Part shown: in pieces, positions 52,897 through 61,004 of the stretch | How positions within the stretch are numbered: position 1 is the first letter of the stretch | How the letters are laid out: each line of letters starts with the position of its first letter | NCBI RefSeq assembly: GCF_013009345.1 | Contig: NZ_JABELE010000007.1 | Coordinates: 114,615-178,614, forward strand | Length of the DNA: 64,000 bases | Reading direction: 5' to 3' | Origin: Acinetobacter geminorum | GTDB lineage: Bacteria; Pseudomonadota; Gammaproteobacteria; Pseudomonadales; Moraxellaceae | Translations under genes and position numbers: made by a program | Notes under the pieces: generated by a model | The model's input: the letters and a program-made list of their open reading frames with translations, nothing else | The model's database searches: none | Told to the model about the DNA's origin: nothing

Positions 52897-53871
52897 TTAA
52901 ATGGCATTACCGCACATGTCTGTTGTGCCCTGAGGGTAGCTAAACTGTAGCGCATTACGGTCAGTAATGAGTTCATTAGACAACTCTTGTCCAAATAATT
53001 GTTCAGCATCTATTGATATAGCACTTGAGACAGAAAAGCTTATATTCTCAAGTGGAGCGGGTAAAGTAGATTTATATCCCTGATCAACACCGTTTACGAT
53101 AAAGCCAACCTGCTTAGTGTTTTGATTAATATATATGCCTAATCTCTGGTATCCATTTGAACTATTTGTCATGTTTTGACCCTTATAATATGGATTGTCA
53201 GGCCCGCTATTATCACTAAGTCGATAAGCTACAGAATAGTATAATCTAGCAGGATTCTCACCAAAATCTGGATCATAAGTGCCCATATTAAACCAATAGT
53301 TGGACCTAACTGTATAGCCATTATTTGTTACGCCATTAAAACCAATGGCAGAGGAGTAATAAGCAGAATTACCAAGTGATGAGTTCCCAAGAGCTGAGGT
53401 TGGAATCTTAAGCTCCATTTCAAATGCAATAATCCCTGTGTGAGGTATTATTAAATCACCAATGTCATTAGTCGAATTAAGGCTAGCTTTACTTCTAGCT
53501 ACATACTCTACAGTACCATACTCATTTTCTGGCATAGGCTCTACTTTAAGACTAAATTTTTGGCCCGTTACCAATGGGAATATTTTCATAGACCAATAGT
53601 CAGAGTGTTCATTATTCCAAAGATCATAATCTTCTTGAGTCGCGTCAAAATTATATTTGCAGACTGGGGCAGAGGAATTAAGGGAATTCGTTTGAGCTAA
53701 TAGCATCTGTGGTGCTAATTTTTCATTCTTTGTAGTGGATGAAATGCTTTTAGATGCTACTTTTTGGCTAGATTCATTACCCAGTGCTGTATTGGTATTA
53801 TCAGAAGATACTTCATACATTGCCCAACATAATGTCACTGCACTAACAGCAATTAAGCCTATTTTTTTCAT
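52897..53871 (-). CDS. Secreted protein near the fimbrial operon, unknown (possibly DUF4882-like)
   Basis: 324 residues. Signal peptide or membrane anchor (MKKIGLIAVSAVTLCWAM) and a long Ser/Thr/Asn-rich linker, then a beta-rich domain from ~72 starting VCKYNFDATQEDYDLWN. The two mature cysteines (Cys~72 and Cys~321 near CGNAI) could bridge the domain ends. Likely Acinetobacter-specific. The last gene on the minus strand after the pilus operon, but separated from it by 112 bases with a 34-base perfect palindrome, so probably its own unit. Confidence 0.6.
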   Translation of the reverse strand: MKKIGLIAVSAVTLCWAMYEVSSDNTNTALGNESSQKVASKSISSTTKNEKLAPQMLLAQTNSLNSSAPVCKYNFDATQEDYDLWNNEHSDYWSMKIFPLVTGQKFSLKVEPMPENEYGTVEYVARSKASLNSTNDIGDLIIPHTGIIAFEMELKIPTSALGNSSLGNSAYYSSAIGFNGVTNNGYTVRSNYWFNMGTYDPDFGENPARLYYSVAYRLSDNSGPDNPYYKGQNMTNSSNGYQRLGIYINQNTKQVGFIVNGVDQGYKSTLPAPLENISFSVSSAISIDAEQLFGQELSNELITDRNALQFSYPQGTTDMCGNAI

Positions 53872-53968
53872 AAATGTTCCTATCGAGTTAAGTATTAAAT
53901 TTTTAGAAAGTAGCGATAAAGCAAAATTTATTATTAATATTTAAATATTTGAAATTATGAAGTTTATA

Positions 53969-54002
53969 AACTATTGAATATGATTAATCATATTCAATAG
54001 TT
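53969..54002. repeat. 34-base perfect palindrome at the fimbrial operon end
   Basis: The left arm AACTATTGAATATGATT is followed at once by its exact reverse complement (53986-54002). It spans the tip adhesin's stop codon (53984-53986). It can form a 17-base-pair hairpin on either strand, without a T-tract. Confidence 0.85.
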
Positions 54003-54994
54003 ACAGTAGCCATTGCACGCACTTTACCAGCAGTCACATTTGTTGCTGTTTGATAGTAGCGAGCAGTCATCGGTACGTTATATTGAATTGTCTGGTTAGA
54101 AGACAATGTACCTAAGGCTAATTTGTCACCTTTTTTGATGACCTGATTTTTATTTTGATAATTCCAGAGTAACTGTACACCTACGCCGTTTGCTTTTTCA
54201 GATGCGGCAGCCGTATTTGCCAATACCTGATTGTTTGTTCCATCTTGGGTAAAGTCGTAAGTTAAACTAATGAGATTTTTCTCTTCGTAACCTGTTGGGT
54301 TGATACCGCCATTACAGAGAATGTTCATATCAAAGGTTTGTTCACCTTGAGTAGAACCAACACCTTTGAAGCCAGCCTTTGTAACTGTTGGTAATTGTAC
54401 AACTTTATTAATATTACCTTGAATTTCACATGAAGATGATGCAATTGTAATGGCATTGGCATTGACAGTACTTGTTAAGAAGGGTTGATTAGGAAAGCCC
54501 CGAATATAATAACTACTATACCTGCCTGGTACTAAGGTTCCAGAACCTGTTTGTGGGGCAATTTTAATAATTTCTACCACAAAGTAACCTGATGCTAAAT
54601 AACGTCTACCAGATATTCCTCCACGTACATAAGGATAATAGCCAGAAAAATTAGTATTATTCTCGGCTTCACGATATAGGCGAATACCAATACCGGGAAT
54701 ATTAGTAGTATAAATGCTATTGCCTAAAGGGCTTAAAGGATAAGCTTGGGTTAATTCTGCAACTACTGCATCACTATAGTCACAGTACCAAGCTTCTGTA
54801 CTAGTACGACTAATAGGAAAAGTCGCTTTTCTTAAAATAGCACCGACTGGGTCGCTTGGACGCACAACAACACGCCCCACAGCCATAAGGACGTCATTTT
54901 TTTCATAATCATATATACGACAGGCAGCCTTAGCCTCGCCATAAATCCCAAGACCAGCGGTAAATAGAGCACCCGTTAATAATATTCTTTTCAT
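53984..54994 (-). CDS. Fimbrial tip adhesin, chaperone-usher pilus
   Basis: 336 residues. Signal peptide MKRILLTGALFTAGLGIYGEA cut near KAA-CRI. The N-terminal ~170 residues form a putative receptor-binding domain. A C-terminal pilin domain starts near SSCEIQGNINKVVQLPTVTK and ends AMATVTIEYD, the donor-strand-accepting end with penultimate Tyr. Two-domain size, double that of the pilin, marks it as adhesin. It overlaps the usher stop by four bases, last gene of the operon. Receptor unknown. Confidence 0.85.
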   Translation of the reverse strand: MKRILLTGALFTAGLGIYGEAKAACRIYDYEKNDVLMAVGRVVVRPSDPVGAILRKATFPISRTSTEAWYCDYSDAVVAELTQAYPLSPLGNSIYTTNIPGIGIRLYREAENNTNFSGYYPYVRGGISGRRYLASGYFVVEIIKIAPQTGSGTLVPGRYSSYYIRGFPNQPFLTSTVNANAITIASSSCEIQGNINKVVQLPTVTKAGFKGVGSTQGEQTFDMNILCNGGINPTGYEEKNLISLTYDFTQDGTNNQVLANTAAASEKANGVGVQLLWNYQNKNQVIKKGDKLALGTLSSNQTIQYNVPMTARYYQTATNVTAGKVRAMATVTIEYD

Positions 54995-57549
54995 TTGCAG
55001 ACAGCCTCAGTCATTACCATGCTTTGTTGCTTATTTTGCAACTGATTACTGATGTTGTACTCAACAGAACAACGTTCATTGCTTTCATCGCCCCATTTCA
55101 CATAGAGACGATCTTGAGCAAGTGGAGTACGTAAGTAAATCATACTACCTTGTGCAACAATACCGACAGCTTCATCTTTTTGGTTAAAGACTTGAGCTGC
55201 AAACGGTAAACTATTGCCATCTACAGTTTTACTATTAATGTAAACTGCATAACCAGTTTTAGTCGCAAAATCTACTTTAGCAATTGCGCCAGCAAAAGGT
55301 GCGATACGTTGACTTGTTTCTTCAAGCTCTACTTGGCTCGACATTTCTTGTGGGTCAAGGGTAATGTCATTAAGACGGTACGGAGTAACATAAGGAACTA
55401 CCGCATAACCCGCTTTATTCACGCTCAAACCAACAGCATTATTAACTTTTGCTCCTGCAGCTTCTGGCGCATGCACAAGTACCATCGTTTGGCCTTGCTC
55501 AGGTCCAAATAAAATACCTTCTGAGTGTGCAACCACACTACCAGTTAAGCTAACCATTGCTTGTTGGTAAGAATCAGCCACACTATAAGAACCACCAACA
55601 GTTGTATAGTTGGTACGATAACGTCCATTTACGTTAAATGATGGATTTGAATAGTCCTGATGTGACATTGAAGCGCCGTAACTAAAGCGATCTCCAACCA
55701 TACCACTTGCACCAACAGTACGACTGTCTTCAGAAGCAGTAACGTTAACGTTAACTGAATTCTTTTTGAAATCAATCGGGAACGATAATGTCATTAAATA
55801 TTCAGTATCGTGTGTTTGATTGGTTGAGCCATATTCAACTTTACGGTTAATTGCAGATAAACCATAAGTTAAACCATGGAAGTTATTACTGTAACCAACC
55901 TGATATTGTTTAGTACTTTCACTACGGTTCCAATAATCAACCCAAGAACCTACTACATAGAAGTTACCCCAACCTTCAGGTAAACCTTGGTTTAAGGTAA
56001 TTTGGAATTCACTACGTTGACGACCAGCAGAGTAGGTATTAATACCTTTTTCTTCAAAATCACGAATCTGTAGAGCATCACGTAATTTATAGAAGTTTTC
56101 TGTTGAGTAACGATAAGCTGCTAGTGTTAAGTTTGTGTTGGTTGGAGTAATTAACTTGCTATAACTTAAACGGAAACTTTGTCCTGACTGTGAAGACTGT
56201 TTTTCAAATTCAGCTTCAGAGTGGGTTACATCTAACGCCACGGCACCAATTGGTGTAGCAAAAGCGGCACCCAACAGTATAGCGGCATAATTTTCAGTTG
56301 CTTGTATGCCTGTATAACCTGTTAGGTAATTATTAATCCCTTGTTGATATTTACCTTGAACAACCCAAGGATCAATATCAATATCTGAATCACGGAACTG
56401 ACCAATAGTTAAAGCATAACGATTCATGCCAGGACGAAGCATCTGCACAACAGATGCATAAGGCACAGCAAATTTCTGTATTTCCCCATTCGCTTCGATA
56501 ACAGAAACTTCAATTTCTCCACCAAAACCAGTAGGGTAAAGGTCATTAATTTCAAAGTTACCTGGTGCTACTGTTGTTTGATAGATAAGTTGGCCTTGTT
56601 GACGAACTTCAACTTTTGCATTGGTTTTAGCATTACCACGAATACGTGGAGCATAACCCACCATACTATTTGGTAACATACGATCATCACTTGAGAAATC
56701 AATACCGCGATAACCATATGAATCAAATATTTCGCCGTTTGTAAAATTATCACCTAGTGTTAAGACACCTCGGTATTTCGGAAATGCTCTTTGTAAATAT
56801 GTACTCGTTTCTTCGTAGCTTGACTTAGATTGATTTTCAGCAGGGGTATCCTGCCATTGCCACTGACCATTATGACGTAATTGCCAACCACCTAAATTCA
56901 ACCCAGCAGTCACTCCCATAAACGCATTTGATGTTTCGCGTATATCGCCAGATTGATTAAAAGTCTTATAAGCACTACCGTTATAAGATAAAAATCCAGC
57001 ATTAATACCACGATCCCATACACTTGGGTCGACATAGCCTTGCGCATTTTTTTGCAAAGCAACTTGCGGAATAGAAATATCTACACGTAAACGAGAGGTA
57101 TCAAACTCATAAAATGCATTTTCAACCCACTCTTCAATTTTATAACAACTATTATTTTCTTTTTGAAGGGTAGTGTGTTTAGACAAAACATCTTGTTTAA
57201 CGCCGTACTCAAGCAGGTTTGTTCCTGTGAAACAGGTTACAGCATTTTTATTTGGATCTAATGCTTTAAAGAACATACGACGTTTGCCAAACCATTGGCC
57301 ATTTACATAAACGTCAACATTATATTCACCTGGTAAAACAGGATTACCATATTTAAAACGTGAAATATCAACTTTTTGAGCATCACCAATTAAAAAAGCA
57401 GAATCAAATTCAGCTTCCACTGGTGCACTCGCGGTTGTTTCTTCAGCATGCACGAATACGGGCATTGTCATTGTGACAACACCAGAAGCCAAGTAGTAAC
57501 AAATATGGCGTTTTAATAATTTATAAGATTCTTGCCTTTTTTTTGGCAT
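54991..57549 (-). CDS. Fimbrial outer-membrane usher
   Basis: 852 residues, PapC/FimD-type usher that assembles pilins and forms the secretion pore. Signal peptide (YLASGVVTMTMPVFVHA), N-terminal domain with FLIGDAQKVDISRFKYGNPVLPGEYNVDVYVN, the 24-strand barrel region with GYAPRIRGNAKTNAKVEVRQQG (a universal usher motif) and C-terminal plate-like domains (FGPEQGQTMVLVHAPEAAG, then GYAVYINSKTVDG, PFAAQVFNQKDEAVGIV). Middle of the operon, complete. Confidence 0.93.
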   Translation of the reverse strand: MPKKRQESYKLLKRHICYYLASGVVTMTMPVFVHAEETTASAPVEAEFDSAFLIGDAQKVDISRFKYGNPVLPGEYNVDVYVNGQWFGKRRMFFKALDPNKNAVTCFTGTNLLEYGVKQDVLSKHTTLQKENNSCYKIEEWVENAFYEFDTSRLRVDISIPQVALQKNAQGYVDPSVWDRGINAGFLSYNGSAYKTFNQSGDIRETSNAFMGVTAGLNLGGWQLRHNGQWQWQDTPAENQSKSSYEETSTYLQRAFPKYRGVLTLGDNFTNGEIFDSYGYRGIDFSSDDRMLPNSMVGYAPRIRGNAKTNAKVEVRQQGQLIYQTTVAPGNFEINDLYPTGFGGEIEVSVIEANGEIQKFAVPYASVVQMLRPGMNRYALTIGQFRDSDIDIDPWVVQGKYQQGINNYLTGYTGIQATENYAAILLGAAFATPIGAVALDVTHSEAEFEKQSSQSGQSFRLSYSKLITPTNTNLTLAAYRYSTENFYKLRDALQIRDFEEKGINTYSAGRQRSEFQITLNQGLPEGWGNFYVVGSWVDYWNRSESTKQYQVGYSNNFHGLTYGLSAINRKVEYGSTNQTHDTEYLMTLSFPIDFKKNSVNVNVTASEDSRTVGASGMVGDRFSYGASMSHQDYSNPSFNVNGRYRTNYTTVGGSYSVADSYQQAMVSLTGSVVAHSEGILFGPEQGQTMVLVHAPEAAGAKVNNAVGLSVNKAGYAVVPYVTPYRLNDITLDPQEMSSQVELEETSQRIAPFAGAIAKVDFATKTGYAVYINSKTVDGNSLPFAAQVFNQKDEAVGIVAQGSMIYLRTPLAQDRLYVKWGDESNERCSVEYNISNQLQNKQQSMVMTEAVCK

Positions 57550-57607
57550 AACTAAGTCCGCCTACTCACATAATAGGTGCTTAAATTTATTAAAAAGATA
57601 AATCTGA

Positions 57608-58342
57608 TTACTGAAGTTTTATTTGGTGTTCGACTCGACCACCATAGTCATTGACATTCATAAAACTCATATCTTGAAGATTGCCATTCTTAAGCTGAAC
57701 AGACTCTTCAGAAAAAGGTTTAATCATTAAACCTTGAGGTAATAAATCAACTTTTTTATCACCTGCCTTTTGGTAAACAGAAGTCATCGTAATGTGGAAA
57801 GGAGTTGGATTTTTTACCGTTAAATTCTGACCAGATTTAACCCATTGAAGCTTATCTGCTGCTAAATTCGCATCTTCTTTAATTGAAGCCGGACGATAGA
57901 AGAATTTGATCCGGGAACGAATTGCAAGTTGTAAGAAGTTATCAGGTGTCGTATCTGCATTTTTTGAGGTAGGTCTTGGTGGAATATCCAAAACGTTTAA
58001 CCACAAAACAGTTTCTTGCTTCTGGTTAAATTGAGAAGCATTTGGAAGGGCAGTAATACGAAGCGTCTGACTTTTTGTCGCTTCAACACGAGAAATTGGA
58101 GGAGCAATCATAAAAGGAACTTTTGATTGATCCGGAGTACTTTTTGGATCACCTTCATCAATCCAAGCTTGGACAAGTGCTGGTTTTGAACCGTTATTGC
58201 TAACTTGTAGCGTAACTTCTCTAGCATCCGACGGATAAATTACACGGGTGCCATGAATTACAATTTCTGCTTGAGCGGCAGGAGCAGCAACAGATGAAGC
58301 AAACGCCAAACCTAACAAAAAATTATAACTGTTCAATTTCAT
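57608..58342 (-). CDS. Periplasmic pilus chaperone
   Basis: PapD/FimC family. The start is taken as ATG 58342 (MKLNSYNFLLGLAFASSVA, a clean signal peptide), giving 244 residues. The frame extends to 58426 with a non-signal-like N-terminus. Conserved sites are the Arg/Lys cleft residues in TRVIYPSDAREVTLQV and the QTLRITALPN segment, donor strand ETVLWLNVLDIPPRP (hydrophobic alternation), and SRIKFFYRP. It holds pilins by donor-strand complementation and hands them to the usher. Confidence 0.92.
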   Translation of the reverse strand: MKLNSYNFLLGLAFASSVAAPAAQAEIVIHGTRVIYPSDAREVTLQVSNNGSKPALVQAWIDEGDPKSTPDQSKVPFMIAPPISRVEATKSQTLRITALPNASQFNQKQETVLWLNVLDIPPRPTSKNADTTPDNFLQLAIRSRIKFFYRPASIKEDANLAADKLQWVKSGQNLTVKNPTPFHITMTSVYQKAGDKKVDLLPQGLMIKPFSEESVQLKNGNLQDMSFMNVNDYGGRVEHQIKLQ

Positions 58343-58391
58343 TTTTCGAGTTCTCAACCAAGAAAGATTCAGGAAAGTGCTACACAAAACA

Positions 58392-58417
58392 GGGTTTCCA
58401 TGCGGACATAGAAACCC
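58392..58417 (-). terminator. Intercistronic hairpin after the pilin gene
   Basis: GGGTTTC (58392-58398) and GAAACCC (58411-58417), 12-base loop, followed on the minus strand by TGTTTTGT. A partial terminator here would let pilin be made in excess over chaperone and usher. Confidence 0.55.
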
Positions 58418-58430
58418 CGCTATCAATTAA

Positions 58431-58964
58431 TTATTGATAGATAATTGTGTATTGAACAGAAGTAGTTACTTTACCAGCAGTAGAAGCACCAGTTGCATAG
58501 TATTCAGCATAGTAGTTAAGGTCAGCACTTGCACCTTCAGCTACGTCAACCCATTGAGAGTTAGCTTGAGCACCGTTTGCACCAGCAGCAAGTACTGGGA
58601 TGAAGTTGTTGTTGCTACCTAAAAGTTGAACGTTAACGTTTTTAGCACCAGTAGCGTCTGTGTTAAGTAAACGACCAGTATTAAAGTCAACGTTAGCACC
58701 TGGTTCGAAGTAAGTAGCTACTTTACCTTCAGAACAGTTAGCTAATTTAATTTGGAAAGGAGTACGACCAGCAACATCCCCAGCAACAGCTAAAGTTTGT
58801 TTAGAAACAGTTGGAAGAGTAACTGTCAAGTCTTTACCACCGTTATTAACGATGTCACAAGTTTTGTCTGTAACTAAACCATTAATTGTAATTGTACCAT
58901 CAGCAGCTTGAGCATTCGCAATCCCTACAACCGAAAGAGCAGCGATCAAAGCAAGTTTTTTCAT
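58431..58964 (-). CDS. Major fimbrial subunit (type 1-like pilin)
   Basis: 177 residues. Signal peptide MKKLALIAALSVVGIANAQA-A, then the pilin fold beginning DGTITINGLVTDKTCDI (N-terminal donor strand and first Cys), second Cys in LANCSEGK, and the C-terminal strand VTTSVQYTIIYQ with penultimate Tyr required for chaperone recognition. Alanine- and asparagine-rich, as in other Acinetobacter fimbrial subunits. First gene of the operon, with an AAAAC-type leader hairpin at the mRNA 5' end. Confidence 0.93.
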   Translation of the reverse strand: MKKLALIAALSVVGIANAQAADGTITINGLVTDKTCDIVNNGGKDLTVTLPTVSKQTLAVAGDVAGRTPFQIKLANCSEGKVATYFEPGANVDFNTGRLLNTDATGAKNVNVQLLGSNNNFIPVLAAGANGAQANSQWVDVAEGASADLNYYAEYYATGASTAGKVTTSVQYTIIYQ

Positions 58965-59455
58965 AGTGTTTTCTCAAAGGTCTGGATAAAAGTTTAATTC
59001 CTTACTTTTCCAGTGTTTGACATCTTGAAAAGTAATGCCGCAATATTAACACTTCTTAAACAAAATGCAAACTACATCACATTATTTTTTCATATTTTTA
59101 ATTTTAACACACAATTTATTTGGAATGTAGAGCTAGTATTTACAACTTATGCAGCTGTTTATAAAAGTTTTTTTGTTTTCTGAAAGAAAGATGCTATGTA
59201 AAAAAGTAAGTTACATAAGAACACTATGAAAATTGAAAAGAATTAAACAATTTATGTGAAAAATAAGCTTAAACTCTTAGAATACAATTATATAGAATAA
59301 ACTGTGTATATGTATACAAAAAAATAGACAAATAGTCATTTTTGATGAAAAAGAGCTAACAAATCATCAATTCATAAAAATGTGCGATGAATTCGACAAA
59401 TCACTCTTTTATCCAAGCTTACTAATGAAATAAGCTCAAATATTCTAGTTATAAG
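58965..59455. other. Pilin promoter and leader region
   Basis: 490 bases, AT-rich, no gene. Near the pilin it holds the promoter and leader hairpin (59002-59071). The remainder, up to the mini-pilin stop, shows nothing recognised. Confidence 0.5.
59002..59071 (-). promoter_or_regulatory. Pilin promoter with 5'-end mRNA hairpin
   Basis: Minus-strand -35 TTTGCA (59071-59066), 17-base spacer, -10 TAATAT (59048-59043). The predicted start lies near 59036, and TTACTTTTC (59002-59010) pairs with GAAAAGTAA (59027-59035), so the hairpin would form at the very 5' end of the pilin message. Confidence 0.5.
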
Positions 59456-59746
59456 TTAGTGATAATTGATAAGTACAACCTTGTGATTAGAACCTATACT
59501 TTCAATACTAGTGTCCATTTTCTCAGTGTGTTGAGCTAATTTAAAAAGACTATCTTTATTTAAATATTCATTATCAAGTTTAATATTTAAATTATTTACA
59601 TCAACACATTCTATCTCACTATGTTCTCTTGAACACGTATCTTCAACAATATTTCCTCTTATCATTATTGTGTTATTTGCATAACAAAATAGTGGGGAAG
59701 CGGAAAGCACCATCAAAACAAGAAGTTTAAATATATTATTTTTCAT
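59456..59746 (-). CDS. Mini-pilin-like secreted protein
   Basis: 96 residues. Signal peptide MKNNIFKLLVLMVLSASPLF cut near CYA-NNT. The mature N-terminus NNTIMIRGNIVEDTC resembles a pilin's donor strand and first Cys, and the C-terminus SNHKVVLINYH has the strand with penultimate Tyr seen in pilins. The middle is far too short for a full immunoglobulin-like pilin fold, with a second Cys in EIECVDVNN. It may be a degenerate pilin or a specialised terminator or regulator of pilus growth. Same strand as the fimbrial operon, ~490 bases upstream. Confidence 0.55.
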   Translation of the reverse strand: MKNNIFKLLVLMVLSASPLFCYANNTIMIRGNIVEDTCSREHSEIECVDVNNLNIKLDNEYLNKDSLFKLAQHTEKMDTSIESIGSNHKVVLINYH

Positions 59747-60510
59747 TTTATATACCTATTTATAAAATAGCTTATATATAGTTGATACATTATTTTTAAT
59801 TTAAAAACAATCATTAAGCTTAAAATAATAAAAATTATTAATTTTCACGTGATATAAATCACATTAACCATTTTAAATAATGTAATAGTTAAAATTCTTA
59901 AACCATATTAATCCATGTAATTAGTTAAAAATTAAATAATTAATATAAATTATTGATATTTAATTAATTTTTAAAAAATAGATTAATAAATCAACTAAAT
60001 GATATATGATTAAACATATAATTTACTTATTTGATTTATAATTTATGTTTCAAAATTATTACCGAGAAATAAAATATGGATTTTAATAAAAATGTGACCA
60101 AATATACATTATCGAAGCAATGTGTAATTAAATTTGCTTTATATTGTAGATCCTGAGTATATAAGATCTAATGAATTAGAATTTAGCATACACTTTAAAT
60201 ATTTTAGGAAAATGAACTAACGAAATATAATTCGTAGATTCCTTTGGATTTAGGTAGGAGAAAAGTTCAATAAAAATCAAACAAGCGATTATTAGCCGAA
60301 CCTAATCATAATTTCTATTTAATTAGATTTATGAATACTATTTATTATGCATCAATAGCAACTTCAGAAGATGCTAGTGCTGAATTTAATTAGAATAAAG
60401 ATTCATTCCACATAGCTAAAACGTACCACAATAGCTAGAAAGAGAAATAAGTACTACAAACAAATGAAGGATAGCTACCAAGCTATGGGTCAATATTGAA
60501 TTATATGACT
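59747..60510. other. Very AT-rich region between the fimbrial genes and the prophage
   Basis: 764 bases without a supported gene on either strand, only frames under 30 codons. A CRP/Vfr-like site (CGTGA-TATAAA-TCACA, 59848-59863) lies ~100 bases before the mini-pilin start. The rest is simple AT-rich sequence, like flanking DNA of acquired elements. Confidence 0.5.
59848..59863 (-). promoter_or_regulatory. CRP/Vfr-like palindrome upstream of the mini-pilin gene
   Basis: CGTGA-TATAAA-TCACA, one mismatch to TGTGA-N6-TCACA. Confidence 0.4.
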
Positions 60511-60594
60511 GTTCGTATAATGTGATGCACAGATTATGTTACTAAGCCCCAGTGAGAACATTGTTAGTCTCACGGGGCTTTTTAACATCAATCT
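60511..60594 (+). repeat. Left att repeat of the prophage
   Basis: GTTCGTATAA (XerC-like arm), 13-base centre, TTATGTTAC (XerD-like arm), then a strong hairpin with T-run (GCCCC, GTGAGA / TCTCAC, GGGGC, TTTTT) that also acts as terminator. One base differs from the right copy (T versus C at 60516). Confidence 0.85.
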
Positions 60595-60597
60595 GCA

Positions 60598-60606
60598 TTA
60601 TGCGAA
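60598..60606 (-). other. Inverted XerC-like arm
   Basis: TTCGCATAA on the minus strand, about 80 bases from the plus-strand arm at 60512. Opposed dif-like arms 80-90 bases apart match the folded single-stranded attP of CTX-type phages. Confidence 0.5.
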
Positions 60607-60623
60607 TTTGAAGCCGAGGCGGG

Positions 60624-60667
60624 GAGTCCACGTCTTCTAATGGTGGACTCTAGTCCGAAATTTCGGA
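60624..60667. repeat. Two hairpins in the phage intergenic region, candidate replication origin
   Basis: GAGTCCAC (60624-60631) pairs with GTGGACTC (60643-60650), and TCCGAAATTTCGGA (60654-60667) is a perfect palindrome. Stacked hairpins in the non-coding region of an inovirus typically hold plus- or minus-strand origins. Confidence 0.45.
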
Positions 60668-60671
60668 ATTT

Positions 60672-60875
60672 TTATAGATCTTTTGCGTTTCTTACAACTA
60701 CTTTTCCATGTGCTGATATCTCAACATTTTCTATAGCTTGATCAAGGATGATGTGTACAAGCTCACTATCCTTGATCGGCTGTAGATTTTTATTGATCAG
60801 AATTTTATTGAGCTCTACACACTTCTTTCGTAGAGATTCTTGCTCTTTGTCATTTAAACGAACTGTTACTGCCAT
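60672..60875 (-). CDS. Phage repressor-like ribbon-helix-helix protein
   Basis: 67 residues from ATG 60875 (MAVTVRLNDKEQESLRKKCV), or 70 from ATG 60884. The short beta strand AVTVRL followed by two helices fits a ribbon-helix-helix DNA-binder of Arc/CopG type. It is transcribed away from rep, the position of RstR-like repressors in filamentous phages. The ~120-base gap to rep would hold the operators, though none is proven. Confidence 0.6.
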   Translation of the reverse strand: MAVTVRLNDKEQESLRKKCVELNKILINKNLQPIKDSELVHIILDQAIENVEISAHGKVVVRNAKDL

Positions 60876-61004
60876 TTTCGTCACATTTTCGGGTTATTAA
60901 CTTGCATACAATATTACTTGTATATCTGTTATATGTGCTTGCTATTCATGTGTAATTGTATTAAATTCCGCTTAATGTTATTTGTATACATGCGTAATTA
61001 GACC

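Noticed and set aside
60076..60156. 26-codon frame in the AT-rich region
   Set aside because: Low complexity, no promoter or ribosome site, expected by chance in this composition.
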